This document shows positions 25,501 through 35,429 of a stretch of 64,000 nt of DNA, in pieces. Source of the DNA: Tyto alba. Lineage: Eukaryota > Chordata > Aves > Strigiformes > Tytonidae. The notes under the pieces are model-generated. The model was not told where the DNA came from and made no database searches. It saw only the letters and a program-made list of their open reading frames with translations. Both the position numbers and the translations under genes were made by a program. Location: assembly GCF_018691265.1 (NCBI RefSeq), contig NW_024881327.1, forward strand, positions 27,414,464 through 27,478,463. The letters are read 5' to 3'. Each line of letters opens with the position of its first letter. The stretch's first letter is position 1.

Positions 25501-28077
25501 TTGCCCAGCAAGGACCAGCTGGTTCGGCCAGATACCTACTGCTACATCACAGGCTGGGGACACATGGGCCACAAAAGTAAGATGAATACTCCCAGGACTC
25601 TTGGAGAAACATGTTAACCTTCTGCTGAGTTAATCAAATAAGTGATCCCATTACAAAGCTTCATCCATTTATACTATTACTGGAGCTTATTAAATACTAG
25701 GGAATTGCAACTACTCATGAAGGGATTTAGGTGTGACTACAGCCTAGCTTTTTCAAGTCAGCAGCCTGAATTTATGCTCCTTAATCTTTATTTAGGCAAG
25801 TGGCTTGATTTTCAAAGATGTTGAGGAACTAGAAACTCCTATCAAGAAAGCCAACTGAACAGCTTACCCTTTTACTGGTTTAAGTTGTATTCAGAACTGT
25901 ACTGAGAGAAGGTATCAGATCATCAGTGCAGGGGGGGCAACATTCTTAGTTCTGTGAAAGCAGAAGGCACTGAAAGCATTGGCGTAGAGGCTGAGTGAAC
26001 ATTTTCTTGAATCAACGCTCTGTGTCACACTTTGGACACGTGACACAATTAGTTCCATCCAGGCATAATCATGAGTATTGTTTTTGTCTCTCTGAACAGA
26101 ACATGAGTTTGTTTTCTTGTTCTGTGGCCGCTGCAATCCTTGGGTCCCACAACAGGAACAGTTGTGTTATGTAAATCTTTGTTTAGACAAAATGATTCTG
26201 CATGCATCATATTCAAATTACCCTGGCCCCAACTTTGTTAACGCTCTTGCCATTGTGTTTCTCCCTTTGCTATTATAGTAATTACTAGGGAAGGCTGCAT
26301 TTCTGTACACTGGAGAATGAAATTTTCCTTGCAGCATTGCTTCAGGTGGGACATCACCTCTAGTGGCCAGGTCGGACATGGGGCAAAAATTAAACTGCAC
26401 ATGTGAAGGATAGGCTGTTTGCTAGCAGCTCTACCCATCTAAAAATATCTTTTACGTAATGGCAGGGAAAAAAACTCCACAGAATGCTTTTGCATCACTG
26501 GTAAGTGGGAAAAGCTTGTTCTCTAATGTGGTTTCAGTGTTGGTTTTAAAGGTTTCATGTTATGAAGCATCAAAACCCATCATAGCTACACAGCATTTAG
26601 TACTTCATGCCCTAGACTGAACAACTTGCTTTCGAATTTGAGCTTGGTCAGCTGTTTAGACTAGGAAGGAAGAAGTCCTTCATTGTCTCCTGAATGTGCC
26701 AAAATAATTTCAATAACCTTTGAATTCTGATTCCCTGATACACTCTTTGAGTCAAATTTACCCAACCGTAACTCAAAAAGGCCGTGATTATTCCAAGCTT
26801 TATCATGAGAGACACCAAGAAACAGGGGGATCCTGCCACGGAACAGCGAGTCAAACCTCTCCTCCCCCTCCCTCACGTTCCCGTTTTCCAGCCAGTACTG
26901 CCCCCACCTCAGATGTCCTGTCCTGTACCACGGAGAGGAGCTCCCCCTCCTCCGCCCGTCCGTGCCAAAGCACAGTGAAGGGCAGGTGTCACACCAGCCC
27001 CCACGCCACGGGCCCGGGCCTTCGCCGGAATGCAACACGGGCACGCCGGGCTCAGCAGCACGACAGTCACGAATCCTGCGATGCAGCAGCGCAGAAATCC
27101 ACCTGCGTTCACCTCAGCTTTGTGCAAAAGGGGGATTCTTCCCTCCTTAGATTTAATATATATATCTAAAGTAATATTTGTAGTCTATCCTAAGGAAAAG
27201 TTTATCACATCTCAACGAGCCATCACAGCTAAGTGCTTGCGTGTGTGTGTGTGTGTGTGTAGTTTAATGCTTAGTTCTGTTTTTCAGTGCCTTTCAAGCT
27301 TCAAGAAGGAGAGGTTCGCATCATTTCCCTAGAACAATGCCAGTCATACTTTGACATGAAAACCATCACCAGCAGGATGCTGTGTGCTGGCTATGAGTCT
27401 GGCACTGTGGACTCCTGCATGGTAGGTCTCTCCCTAAGGAGAAACTCCCAGCCAGACTTGCTTTTAGAAGTCACAGTACTGTGATGTTTATTAGGTATCG
27501 CATACTTCAGCTACTGTACGACTGGCAACAGTTATTTACATATTTTAACCCAACTTTTACTATTATTATTGGTGTAATCAACTTCAGTTTATGATAATCA
27601 AATGCTGCTTGAAGACTCCAAGGTTTAGCTTTATGAGTTAACTATTAGACTGATTTTTTTTTTTTTTTTTTTAAATTGGTATGAGCCTTCTGCAGGTAAT
27701 TTTTTGTACAAATCTAACAGGGAGTGAGTACTGGTAACGCTGTGTGCTGCTGCAGAGTTCATCAGAGCAGCCAGTTTTTACAGCTGAGTTACTTATTAAA
27801 GGCAAATGGCTGTAGGAACTGAGATGTAGCTTTAACCATGTGACTGCTGGCCACGTGTAGCCCCTATGGACTGGCTTTTCCTTTCCTGTTGCAGGGTGAC
27901 AGTGGAGGACCGCTCGTGTGTGAGCAACCTGCAGGGCGCTGGACTTTGTTTGGTTTGACATCTTGGGGCTCCGTCTGCTTTTCCAAGGTTTTGGGACCTG
28001 GAGTTTACAGTAACGTGTCACATTTTATTGAGTGGATTGAAAGACAAATATACATCCACACCTTTCTGCGAAACTAA
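1415..28077 (+). CDS. CORIN: CORIN (atrial natriuretic peptide-converting enzyme), 3' nine coding exons; gene span
   Basis: Corin is a type II transmembrane serine protease of heart and other tissues that cleaves pro-ANP to ANP at the cell surface. Nine exons join as 1415-1528, 4876-4986, 6617-6746, 17670-17792, 20172-20221, 21777-21951, 25305-25576, 27288-27421 and 27895-28077, all with AG/GT borders and matching phases. They give about 430 residues, corresponding to roughly the last 430 of the 1042 in human corin. Order of domains: LDLa7, LDLa8, SRCR, activation site (NKR|ILGG), trypsin domain with H (TVAHC), D (DYDIS), S (GDSGGP) and the S1-pocket Asp six residues before the Ser. The cytoplasmic tail, membrane anchor, frizzled domains and LDLa1-6 lie to the left of the window. 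No stop or frameshift was found. Identity rests on near colinear match to the human protein as I remember it. Confidence 0.97.
1529..4875 (+). other. CORIN intron with a CR1 copy
   Basis: Intron between the two LDLa exons. A pyrimidine-rich (CT)n-like stretch lies at about 1735-2000, and a CR1 fragment on the opposite strand fills about 3841-4747. The rest shows nothing I can name. Confidence 0.8.
3841..4747 (-). mobile_element. CR1 LINE fragment, 5'-truncated, antisense to CORIN
   Basis: On the minus strand this is the 3' end of a chicken-repeat-1 LINE. It ends at 3841 with the CR1 tail (ATTCTGTGATTCTAT read on the minus strand). A long open frame at 4222-4752 carries the reverse transcriptase C-terminal part (motifs [18 protein letters not shown] and [20 protein letters not shown]). 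The start of the copy, near 4747, lies just past the FADD catalytic box, so it is 5'-truncated and cannot move by itself. It is close in sequence to the longer copy at 37350-39530, so it is fairly young. Confidence 0.92.
4876..4986 (+). CDS. CORIN: CORIN exon: LDL-receptor class A repeat 8
   Basis: 111 nt, phase 1 at both ends. It encodes [19 protein letters not shown] followed by [17 protein letters not shown]. This is a fully canonical LDLa repeat with the calcium-binding acidic box [12 protein letters not shown]. The acceptor is TCCTTGCAG and the donor GTGAGT. Confidence 0.96.
4987..6616 (+). other. CORIN intron
   Basis: 1.6 kb intron, AT-rich. A weak relic at about 5310-5400 resembles an old amniote repeat with a CCACTGACTGCAATGG core. 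No gene or RNA was recognised. Confidence 0.7.
6617..6746 (+). CDS. CORIN: CORIN exon: SRCR domain, first part
   Basis: 130 nt, entering in phase 1 and leaving in phase 2. It encodes [17 protein letters not shown] then [20 protein letters not shown] and CNQMGLG, the start of the scavenger-receptor cysteine-rich domain. NMS is an N-glycosylation sequon, near one (NVNSSS) that I recall in human corin. The acceptor has a strong T-rich tract (TTTCTTTGCAG). Confidence 0.95.
9683..9800 (-). repeat. Possible ancient CR1 3'-end fragment
   Basis: The stretch beginning TTTCATAG, then CAGCCAGAGGGGATTATCAG, resembles the antisense 3' end of old amniote CR1 families. It is heavily diverged and recognised only from word order, so the call is tentative. 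Confidence 0.4.
10390..10881 (+). mobile_element. Solo LTR of an avian endogenous retrovirus, with target-site duplication
   Basis: 492 bp that starts TGTCCCGG, ends CGACAACA (TG...CA) and is flanked by the 5-bp direct repeat AACAG at 10385-10389 and 10882-10886. Five bases is the duplication size of ERVL-like and some other retroviral families. Inside are an inverted CCAAT box (ATTGG near 10536), an E-box palindrome GTCACGTGAC (about 10552-10561), a TATA box TATATAAA (10574-10581) and an ATTAAA poly(A) signal (10753-10758). No internal retroviral genes lie beside it, so this is a recombined solo LTR. The orientation is the same as CORIN. The GC-rich U3 contrasts with the AT-rich intron. Confidence 0.88.
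10574..10581 (+). promoter_or_regulatory. TATA box of the sense LTR
   Basis: TATATAAA within CACTATATAAAGG, just downstream of the E-box and inverted CCAAT box. Spacing and order fit a retroviral U3 promoter. Activity is inferred, not shown. Confidence 0.6.
12540..13500 (+). mobile_element. Ancient CR1 LINE copy, sense
   Basis: About 950 bp of strongly decayed CR1 in plus orientation. Recognisable words include a degenerate AAAAAGGGGAAAAGATGAAG start, ATGTGAAAGGCTGCTGCAAA (13222 on), AAACTGTTCTCCATTTCCAG and GATTCTCCATCATTAGAGAT, all in CR1 order. Frames are broken throughout, so it is not coding. Confidence 0.75.
14137..14710 (-). mobile_element. Antisense LTR homologous to the LTR at 10390-10881
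   Basis: On the plus strand it starts TGTCGTGGTTTGATCC, the reverse complement of the usual LTR end ...CCACGACA. Read on the minus strand it has a TATA box (TATATAG, 14469-14475), a poly(A) signal ATTAAA (14265-14270), a poly(T) tract, then sequence shared with the other LTR (GGTGGTGAGCA, GAGTCTCCCTT, ATTCCCTCCCC). Upstream of the TATA both share TTGGCCGAT. The 5' boundary is uncertain (14670-14715), and I could not find a clean target-site duplication. Confidence 0.82.
14711..14855 (-). repeat. Old CR1 fragment next to the antisense LTR
   Basis: The words CCAACCTCTCCTTGTGCGTC, GGCCCCTAGAAAA and GTGTTCCAGGTATA follow the order of an antisense CR1 3' region. It is diverged and short. The LTR seems to have landed at its edge. 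Confidence 0.55.
17670..17792 (+). CDS. CORIN: CORIN exon: SRCR domain, middle part
   Basis: 123 nt, phase 2 at both ends. It encodes [20 protein letters not shown] then [20 protein letters not shown]. The words KWLNLHSDW and TLHALLVN match the human order RWLTLHSNW and TLHELLVN. The sequon NAS sits where human corin has NGT. An in-frame ATG occurs at 17710-17712. Confidence 0.94.
17793..20171 (+). other. CORIN intron
   Basis: 2.4 kb of intron sequence. I see no gene, RNA or recognisable repeat in it. Confidence 0.7.
20172..20221 (+). CDS. CORIN: CORIN exon: SRCR domain, end
   Basis: A 50-nt micro-exon, entering in phase 2 and leaving in phase 1, encoding [17 protein letters not shown]. It closes the SRCR domain and leads into the propeptide cysteine of the next exon. 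Its size and phases fit exactly between its neighbours. Acceptor ATATTTAG, donor GTAAGA. Confidence 0.93.
20222..21776 (+). other. CORIN intron
   Basis: 1.55 kb of intron sequence with a 15-nt poly(A) run at 20828-20842. Nothing else was recognised. Confidence 0.7.
21777..21951 (+). CDS. CORIN: CORIN exon: activation site and start of protease domain, catalytic His
   Basis: 175 nt. It begins [13 protein letters not shown], where the Cys is expected to link the pro-region to the protease, then the zymogen cleavage point R|ILGG. The protease domain follows with [29 protein letters not shown] and the catalytic His in TVAHC. Activation by cleavage after Arg is known for human corin. The conserved NKRILGG supports the same here. 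Confidence 0.97.
21952..25304 (+). other. CORIN intron with long poly(T) tract
   Basis: 3.35 kb of intron. It holds a 25-nt T run at 22931-22955 followed by a short open stretch of unknown origin (to 23120). No recognised gene or repeat family in the rest. Confidence 0.7.
22931..22955. repeat. Poly(T) tract (T25)
   Basis: An uninterrupted run of 25 T, preceded by TTTTTTTC. It could be a simple repeat or the poly(A) tail of a minus-strand retrocopy whose body would lie at 22956 onward. Confidence 0.9.
25305..25576 (+). CDS. CORIN: CORIN exon: protease domain, catalytic Asp
   Basis: 272 nt, entering in phase 2 and leaving in phase 1. It encodes [20 protein letters not shown], then [20 protein letters not shown] and [20 protein letters not shown], ending [13 protein letters not shown]. 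The catalytic Asp is the D of YDIS. NET at 25471-25479 is an N-glycosylation sequon that I do not recall in human corin (ISET there). Otherwise the exon is almost colinear with the human protein. Confidence 0.97.
25577..27287 (+). other. CORIN intron with CpG-rich cluster and (GT)n
   Basis: 1.7 kb intron. A GC- and CpG-rich block lies at about 26840-27115, and a (GT)10 microsatellite at 27241-27260 just ahead of the acceptor. Confidence 0.75.
27241..27260. repeat. (GT)10 microsatellite
   Basis: Ten perfect GT units, preceded by GC and followed by AGTTTAATGC. It lies 27 nt before the exon that begins at 27288. Confidence 0.95.
27288..27421 (+). CDS. CORIN: CORIN exon: protease domain, S1-pocket Asp
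   Basis: 134 nt, phase 1 to 0. It encodes [38 protein letters not shown] and GTVDSCM. The D of VDSCM is six residues before the catalytic Ser and sets the preference for Arg/Lys at P1. Donor GTAGGT. Confidence 0.96.
27422..27894 (+). other. Last CORIN intron
   Basis: 473 nt with a 19-nt T run at 27654-27672. The acceptor is TTCCTGTTGCAG. Nothing else seen. Confidence 0.75.
27895..28077 (+). CDS. CORIN: CORIN last exon: catalytic Ser and C-terminus
   Basis: 183 nt with the TAA at 28075-28077. It starts [20 protein letters not shown] with the catalytic Ser, then [20 protein letters not shown] and [20 protein letters not shown]. The end matches the human protein in length. NVS is a sequon also present in human corin (YSNVSYF). 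Confidence 0.97.
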   Translation, partial: GDSGGPLVCEQPAGRWTLFGLTSWGSVCFSKVLGPGVYSNVSHFIEWIERQIYIHTFLRN

Positions 28078-31015
28078 CTCCAGACGGTAAGCATTGTGCT
28101 GACAGGCAAAAGAAAAAAGGAATCAGCACTTCAACACTGAAGATGTTGCAGTCCAGAAGCTCCATGGAAAGGAGTTCCAAGCTCTATCTATTCTTGTTGT
28201 AGAGCTATGGAATATGCAGTGTATGTTAGCAGTAAACCCGCTGCTGGTGAATACACTTTGGGGTAGCATTAATAATCCTTTTGACATTTCTTTTAACTGT
28301 GTTGTGGGGCTATTCCAAACACAGCAAAAGGCTTAAAAGACAAGAATCTGCCATTTTCTGCCTTTCAGCTATTCAAACTGAGCAGCAGCACAGACTAGAA
28401 AAACCTTTCTAGATAACCTGTTTTAATACTATTCAATTAGTAACACATGCATTTTCACTCCCTTGTCACAAGGAATGAACTTGGTGCATTCCCACAGCAC
28501 TGACAGGACGTATATTCACAAGGGCAACCCCAGGCATGGCCTCACCCCACGCTGGAGGGTGTGGGAGAGCTCGACGAGTTTGTACATCCCTGTGGCACAG
28601 GGCACATGGAAATACCCGTGCAGGTCTCCAAAGGGGCACAGCCGTGTGCTGCTGGCTCGCTTGAGCAAACGCATTCTGTCCCTCAGGGTGGCTAACTTGC
28701 GTGGGCATAACCCTGTGCCACCCTGACTCCACAGCCTCTGTCCCCAGAGCCAGCCCGGGATCTCTGGGGGGTGACGGAGGGACCGGTTGGCCAACGCACC
28801 TGTAACTACCACCTGAGGCACCTGAGACCAAAACTCAGTTGTTCAGACTCTTTGGACAGTTTCTACCACTTCATTTTCTGAAACTTCCAATGTCATAATG
28901 TGCCCAGGAAACACCCGTGTCTTGACAGCACCAGACCAATTGCACATTTATCAAACCTATGCCCCACTGGCTTTTTTCCCCATTTTGTATGGTATGTTCA
29001 ACCTATAAAGTGTACATTGAATATCTCCAGCCCTCTAAAAAGTAACAGAGTTGGCAATGCCACGGCAACAGTTTCCCTTCCTTGAGCTGCTAGTTTGAAC
29101 TTCTGGTGAGACATGGAAAATGCAGATTTAAAGTGTAAAAGATGCAATGTGAGCAGTATCCCAACTACTGGGAAAGTAGGTATTTTTGGATAGGTCTCTT
29201 CTGGTATCTTGCGTTGAAAGTTTCATTTTGCTTAGGAAGATTAAACAACTGGGAAAAAGGCTGAAAGAAATCTGAATGATAGAATGCTTGGATTCCAGCT
29301 TCTGTTCACATGAATATTAGAAATATGTTAAGCGAAGTACAACAGCTTCATCGGCAAAGGCCCAAAGTAGCCAGACGGTGGAGTGCTCTGGGCAGTAGGC
29401 AGCAGGCTAAGCCTTGACTCCAAGAGCCTGGCTGAAAAAATCCATGATAATGGAGCTTGTTGGCACCTCCTTATGGCAAGAGAGGGGAGGTGTGTCCTAC
29501 CAACTGCTGTCGGGACATCCTGCACAGCTCACAGCTTTTGGGAGGCCACCGTAGGAGTCAGGAACCCGAGGATTACAGGATGAAGTTCACCAGGGAGTAA
29601 CATGTTTAAAATTTACGTGTTTCCAGTGCTGTGCCTGGTCCCCTGTGAATCCAGCCTAAGGCATGTAATTCCCCTCTCTGCTACCTCTGGCACGCCCCCA
29701 TGACAACACGGCAGGGCTTGGTCAATACCATGACTGCTGTACGTGGAAACATGCATTAAAAGAGGTAACTAATGGACGCTTCCATTAATCATCTTACACC
29801 TAATCTACATGGATCTGCCTATTGTTTTAGTGAAGATTTACCTCTTATTTCCATATCTTCTCCTTTAACGTGCCTAAACATTACACATACTAGACGGCGC
29901 TCTAGACAGCATTTTTAATAGTCAGTATTCATGTTATGGATTATGAAACTCTATTTAAGTGATTATTGTACCACTGTTTCATGCTCAGAAAGAAAACCCT
30001 TCTTCGGTTTTGGTTCGTTGATTATTTTTTTTTTTTTATATATTAAAGATTTTACTATAACATATAAATGCTCTTCTTCCCCCCCAGCTATAAATGAGAG
30101 AAAGCAGCTGTGACCATGTTTTTCCAGTGCAAGTAGATTACCGATGAAGCAGGTTATTGGTGCCCTTGCCTCAAGGATACGGAATCTGGAGCTCTCAGTC
30201 CCCACTTAAGCTTTTCTCCAGGGCCAGGATCTCTGCAGCTGTAGGGCAGCACCGTTCAAAATCCCAGAGCCGGTCACAGAGAGTTACCAGAGGAGGCAGC
30301 CCAGGGGCCGAGAGCCAGCCCGTCCCGCTGACGCCTCCGGTGACAGGCTGGTTTCACCAAGCTCTGTTTTCCAGCAGTTAAAACAAAGAGGTGCTGTTGT
30401 GAAATGAACAGCCCAGCCTGACATCTCCCCACCAGATGAAGTATTTAGCAGCTTGGAATTTTGTAAAGCACTGGAGTACGTATAATCATTTCATGTAGAT
30501 ATCAGCACTACCAAATGATAATATGTAATTACACATCTTAATTACCTGGGTTTGGCCTGTGACTGGTTTCCAAGCAGTCCCTCCCAGGAAAGGAGGGAGA
30601 GCCCTGCTTAAACATACTGTCCAGCCCCTCCTGTATGGGACCAGTCTGAAGAAATCACAGGCTGAGCCCCACCCCAAATGGCTTTAGGAGGGAGCAGTTG
30701 GGTCTTTTCCTTCCCTGCAACTGTGTCTGACACAACATTCCATGTAAAGAAGAAAATTTGTAATTTTATAAATGTATTTTTATACTGCTTTTTTTATGTG
30801 TGCACATGAAATAGACAAACATACTCCTTCTTCCACTGTATCAAGCCTTTCCCTGTGTGCTGACATAACGGCTATGGTCACAATTACGCTGTTTCTCTTA
30901 CAAGTGTAGCCTCACTGTAAGGTAACAATCGTTGGTTTTACTTCTACCACAGCTGTAGCTCCAAATGGAAGGAATGTCACACAGTCAAGCAGATGTGTTT
31001 CTTTCTCGCTGTACT

Positions 31016-31021
31016 AATAAA
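31016..31021 (+). terminator. CORIN: Candidate CORIN poly(A) signal
   Basis: AATAAA 2.9 kb after the stop, followed about 30 nt on by a GU-rich stretch (CTGTTGAAAATGTGC). Others on this strand at 31477-31482 and 31814-31819 are also possible. The true end needs transcript data. Confidence 0.4.
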
Positions 31022-31813
31022 AATTTACAATCATTTTCCAAGTAACTTCTCTGTTGAAAATGTGCTTTAATCTTGAGAGACACCCAAAACCGAAATGGAG
31101 GTGTGAAGTTACAACTTTAGCAATAATGCCTAAAAAGAACCTTAAAAACATATTTGCATACTCTTACCTGGCTTTGTTAAGCAGCCCTGACAGCCCTGTT
31201 GGCACTACACTTGGGGAGGTTCTGGCAGGTCAGCCACTGTACAACTTCTAGTTTCTTCTGCATGTATGCTTCCAATATAGAACATTACCAAGAATCCTGC
31301 TGCCAACGACTACTCTGGATAGAAAAATCTGAAAAACTAAAGCTGCATTCAAATTTCTCTGAACACATTTTGTTCTACGGCTTTCCTCCGGAATATAATT
31401 AGTTTGAAAAAAAACCTCCTTTTAACTATTATGCAGCACTTAAGTCAACAACATGTACACATGCTGACGTCAGAATAATAAACAAAATAATAAGCAGAAA
31501 GTTAAAATTGCTAAAAATTTGCCTTTTCACTGCAGTCAACAGTAACGTATCCAGGACCATGAGGGCAAGAGTAACAGAACCAGAAGAGGACATGAACAAA
31601 TAATACAAAAACCACATTGAAATTCAGCTGAGACTGTTCCTAACTGAGTCACCTTCAGAACTCGCCCCTCTGCAGAGAGCGAGGGTGGTCTGGCCAGCGG
31701 CAGAGCTGCGCCCGCCGGTGCCGAGGGAAACGCCACAGCTTGGGCTAAACATCCAGCTCAAACTGAGCCCCAGGTACAGCCCAAAGCTCACAGGGCTGTG
31801 AAAACACTCACTC

Positions 31814-31819
31814 AATAAA
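31814..31819 (+). terminator. Alternative CORIN poly(A) signal
   Basis: AATAAA followed at once by GGCTGTGGCTGACTG, a G/U-rich downstream element. It is 3.7 kb past the CORIN stop, so it is weaker by distance. Confidence 0.2.
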
Positions 31820-34250
31820 GGCTGTGGCTGACTGCCACCTGCAAATGGTTAGCATACAGGTGTGGCTGCTGTGAAAAAATAAATAATATTAAAAAGCTGC
31901 CCTTTTTTTTTTCTGTAAATCAAATATTGCACATCAAAAAGTGAGTTAAAGCTGCTCTAGGTGTAGCTACAAACTTTGGGGGAGCTAAAAGGTGGCTGTT
32001 TTGGTCTGTTTTAAACTGACAAACCTGTAAATGCTATGCTTTCCTTCATGACATCTGGAAGACACATGTGAGATTATCTTAAAAAGCCTGTTTTCAAAAT
32101 GGAAAAGTCAGGTCATGCTGTTCTTAAGTGCAGAAGAGAGGAAGCATGCAAGGGATCCTGTCGTCTCCGGGGCTAAAAAAATATAAAGGAAACATTCAAC
32201 TGTTGAAAAGCAAAGGGAGAGCGATTCGCTTTCACCCTTCTCTTGGCACCACTTTAGGTATGGGCAATTAACATTTTTAAGCTTTTAGACTCACTACCCT
32301 CATCTCCCTTCAGTAAAAAACAGCAAGTGAACACAGCAGACAGCCCTTAGATATTTACACTGTTTGTCCAAGAAAGAGAAAAAAGAAAAAAAAAAAAAAG
32401 AAAGAATGAATAAATAAAAACAAAGAACAGGTTTTACACAACAGATAATTTTATCACTTAGACTGCTTGTCAAAGTCATCTAAAAGAACACAACCTATAG
32501 TGGACAATTTTAAGCAACACACAACATCAGTAATACAACACACCAAGAAAAAAATAAAATATGTGTGTGTGCGTGTTACTCTGTACCACTTCAAGGGGTA
32601 CAAAAGTACTGACACTCTCAGCACACAGGAACTTTTAAAAGGACCTAAAGTTTCAAGACAACCCTGAGGGCCTTGCACTTTTGAGACCCAGATGAAATCA
32701 TCCTTCATCCAATGTAAGAATCCATCCTGAACGCCTCACTGCTCTAAGCAGTGAGTAGTGGGGTGACCAGGCTTGTAAAAAGCCACAGAACAGCAATTTA
32801 AGTGTCCCGGTGGCATCACGCAGCTGCCCCTAGGTCTAACAGGCGACTGCCACTCTTGTCTCTTCATGTAGTTATTCTGATGCCACGGCTTACAGTCACA
32901 GAGGGTTTCGGAAGATGTGACTCCGAATGCTTACAGCTTTTGTGCGATACGCATGCGAACTCCTGAGGCTAAATGGTCACCTCCCTGCCAAATCTGCCGG
33001 CAGGTTCTGCTCCCGCAGCAGAGGCGACAGGAGGGCAGCTCACAGGCCAGTGTTGTCCCCGAGATGCCTTTTTGCAGCGACAGGAAGGGGGGAGAGCTGA
33101 GCCCTGCACCCCCTCGTGTCACTGCAAGTCCCAGAGCGGCTCCACGGGAGCTCAAGGTACCTCAGGCACAGAGTCACAGACCTGCAGAACCACAGAACAG
33201 AATAACCTGTTCTCTGTGGCCACAGGTGAAGAGAGGCCGTACATTTAAGGTGCAGAAGAAACATTCAGCTGAGACAATAGAAACAAAACCAATATTTGAC
33301 TTTGAGGGCAGGAAAACACCGTCCTGGCCTGCTTCTCTGGGGCTCTTTACAACAGGAGAACATCTGCTAGGAATAGAAAGGGTAGAGTTGAGCTTGCCTT
33401 TGGGCTGTGGAGCAGAGCCGGTGGCTTCTTTGAGTCCCAGCAAGTCCGTCCCTGTATGATTCTGCTCTTGCAGCAGCTAATTTCCCCGCACAACCTGCTG
33501 GCTGTTTTGCGTCTTCTTGGACACCTCAGAGTTCCATGGCTTGCAGAAAAAGCTGAGATGTTTCACTCCGGACACCTCAAGTCCACTCCTGGCAAGCTGC
33601 CGCCTGCAGCACGAAGGATGCTACAGACAAACATCTAAAAATCCTAACTGCAAACCAACATGCTCGACATGATCTCTCAGAATTTGAATGTCTGCCATCA
33701 CTTCAAAGGTCCCCACTAACCTTATGTTAGAATTTACCAAAAATATTTTGTCACGTGTTGAACCAAATAAAAAAAAATATATTTGCAGAAATGGCTGTCA
33801 TCGCTGGCTCCTTCCACTGTTTTTCTTCTACAGGCTAAACAAAAAGGATATTTTTCTCACCACTGGAGAAGGGATGGAGTCAGCCCTAATTACATTCTAC
33901 CTTTTGAAAACAGAACCTTTTAAAACTTTTGGTAACATGTGGGGACCTGCATTTGAATGAACTTAGCATGCCCTCAATATCTGCCCTGCATAACAGCAGC
34001 TGTCTCAGACCTCACAGCATTTGTTTAAATTCTTGCAGAGATCTTAAAAGATGATAAATATGTAATGCTGATCACTGACGTGGAAAGCTCATGGTTCAAT
34101 TAAAAAGCAGAGCCCTTGCCCCAAACACAGTGCCTAAAAGTAAACACACAAATCTTGGCAATTTGAAGGCAGAAAGTTTTAGAAAGAAACAGAACCAAAA
34201 AGTGGGCTCAATACTAGTAATTCATTGGCAGCTACGGTCTGAGGAAACTG

Positions 34251-34256
34251 TTTATT
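34251..34256 (-). terminator. Candidate ATP10D poly(A) signal (distal)
   Basis: TTTATT on the plus strand, i.e. AATAAA on the minus strand, about 1.2 kb after the ATP10D stop. There is no clear GU-rich element downstream. Confidence 0.25.
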
Positions 34257-34533
34257 TCAACAGGTGCTCACGGATAGGAACAGTTTCCCAAGTTCCTGCA
34301 TAAATTGGCCATGAAACTTTTTGGGGAGGGAAGTAAAAAGCAGGCAATATTTTAGACAGTCTGGAATCCAGAGGTAGCCACATGCACCTCAGCCAGCTTT
34401 TGTGCAGTGTGCAGAGCAGTGGGAAACTGGCAGAGGCAGGACATCTCCAAGACAGATGAGCAATGGAGCTCAAATCTGGGACATGCAATGGGTTATACCT
34501 TCTTTTGGGCAGCCTTTAGAGATGCTTGTGCTG

Positions 34534-34539
34534 TTTATT
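34534..34539 (-). terminator. Candidate ATP10D poly(A) signal (proximal)
   Basis: TTTATT on the plus strand, the first canonical AATAAA on the minus strand after the ATP10D stop, about 0.9 kb away. Confidence 0.3.
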
Positions 34540-35429
34540 ATAGAAGTCTGGAGGCATGTAAAAACATCTGAGAGTGAAGAAGCTCAATGTCATCAGCTAG
34601 AAGCTGCTATTTATAAGAAAAGACCTGAAGACAGACTGGAGCTACCCACTGCCCCTGCAGACAATTTTACAGTGCAGGCATGAGGCAGAGTTTAGAGAAA
34701 AGTCAGGCAGCCAAAATTTGAGTTGGGCGAGGAGGAAAAGAAGTGCAGTCAGTGGCGAATGACATGGAACGACATGTGGAACCAAAAAGGAGAAATGCAG
34801 CAGGAGGATGAACTACCACGAAGAACAAAAGGCTGGGCTAGGATTTGCTCTTTTTGTGGAAGAGGAAGGTGAGGGAGACACGTATGTCTCATCTGGGCCA
34901 CTCTCTGATGGTGAAAATTGTGTTTGGCCAGCACCGAGCTGGCCCATGCAATAGCCTGGTGAGCAAACTGGACCACAACGGTAAAAACCAATTACTGTAT
35001 GCACACACTGGAGGAGTCTTGCAACAAGCCAACCAGTAACGCCACACCCCAGCCCTTCTGCTTGCTTCATACTTCAGCAAGTGCTGAATCCTGGGGAACG
35101 CTAGGATTTTAGGATAGCAGCACAAGGAGCAGGTTGGCTTACCTGAACTGGATCCCACAAATCCATATTCGTGCAATGTTCTGTCCGTAACACCATGAGG
35201 TATTAAAGCAATGCTGCATACAAGAAATAAGCAGTATGCAAAGTCTACTGTGTGAAAAAATATAAAAAACAACCCAGCCATTTAGATCTTGAGCATCTTA
35301 ATAACTTATTGAAAAGCTTTATAAACAAAAAAGCTTTTAAGGAAATGTGTGCATCATCTACCTTGGCTGAAGAAAACAAAACCACAACGTAGAATAAATC
35401 AGCAGTTATTACTCCTGGGTTTTAAACAG

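Larger units (their letters stand above)
28078..35429. other. Region between the CORIN and ATP10D stop codons (3' UTRs and intergenic)
   Basis: 7.35 kb. The left part should hold the CORIN 3' UTR and the right part the ATP10D 3' UTR. Poly(A) signals are listed separately. Long open stretches occur (for example 32917-33459), but they begin without ATG or have no recognised similarity. An A-rich low-complexity run lies at about 32380-32420. I find no convincing third gene. Confidence 0.7.

Noticed and set aside
31465..31472. Perfect CRE palindrome TGACGTCA
   Set aside because: A single 8-bp site is near chance expectation in 64 kb and has no promoter around it.
32917..33459. 180-codon open frame between the two genes
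   Set aside because: It begins at GTG, not ATG, has no recognised domain, and overlaps several equally long frames on both strands in a GC-rich patch. More likely non-coding or UTR.
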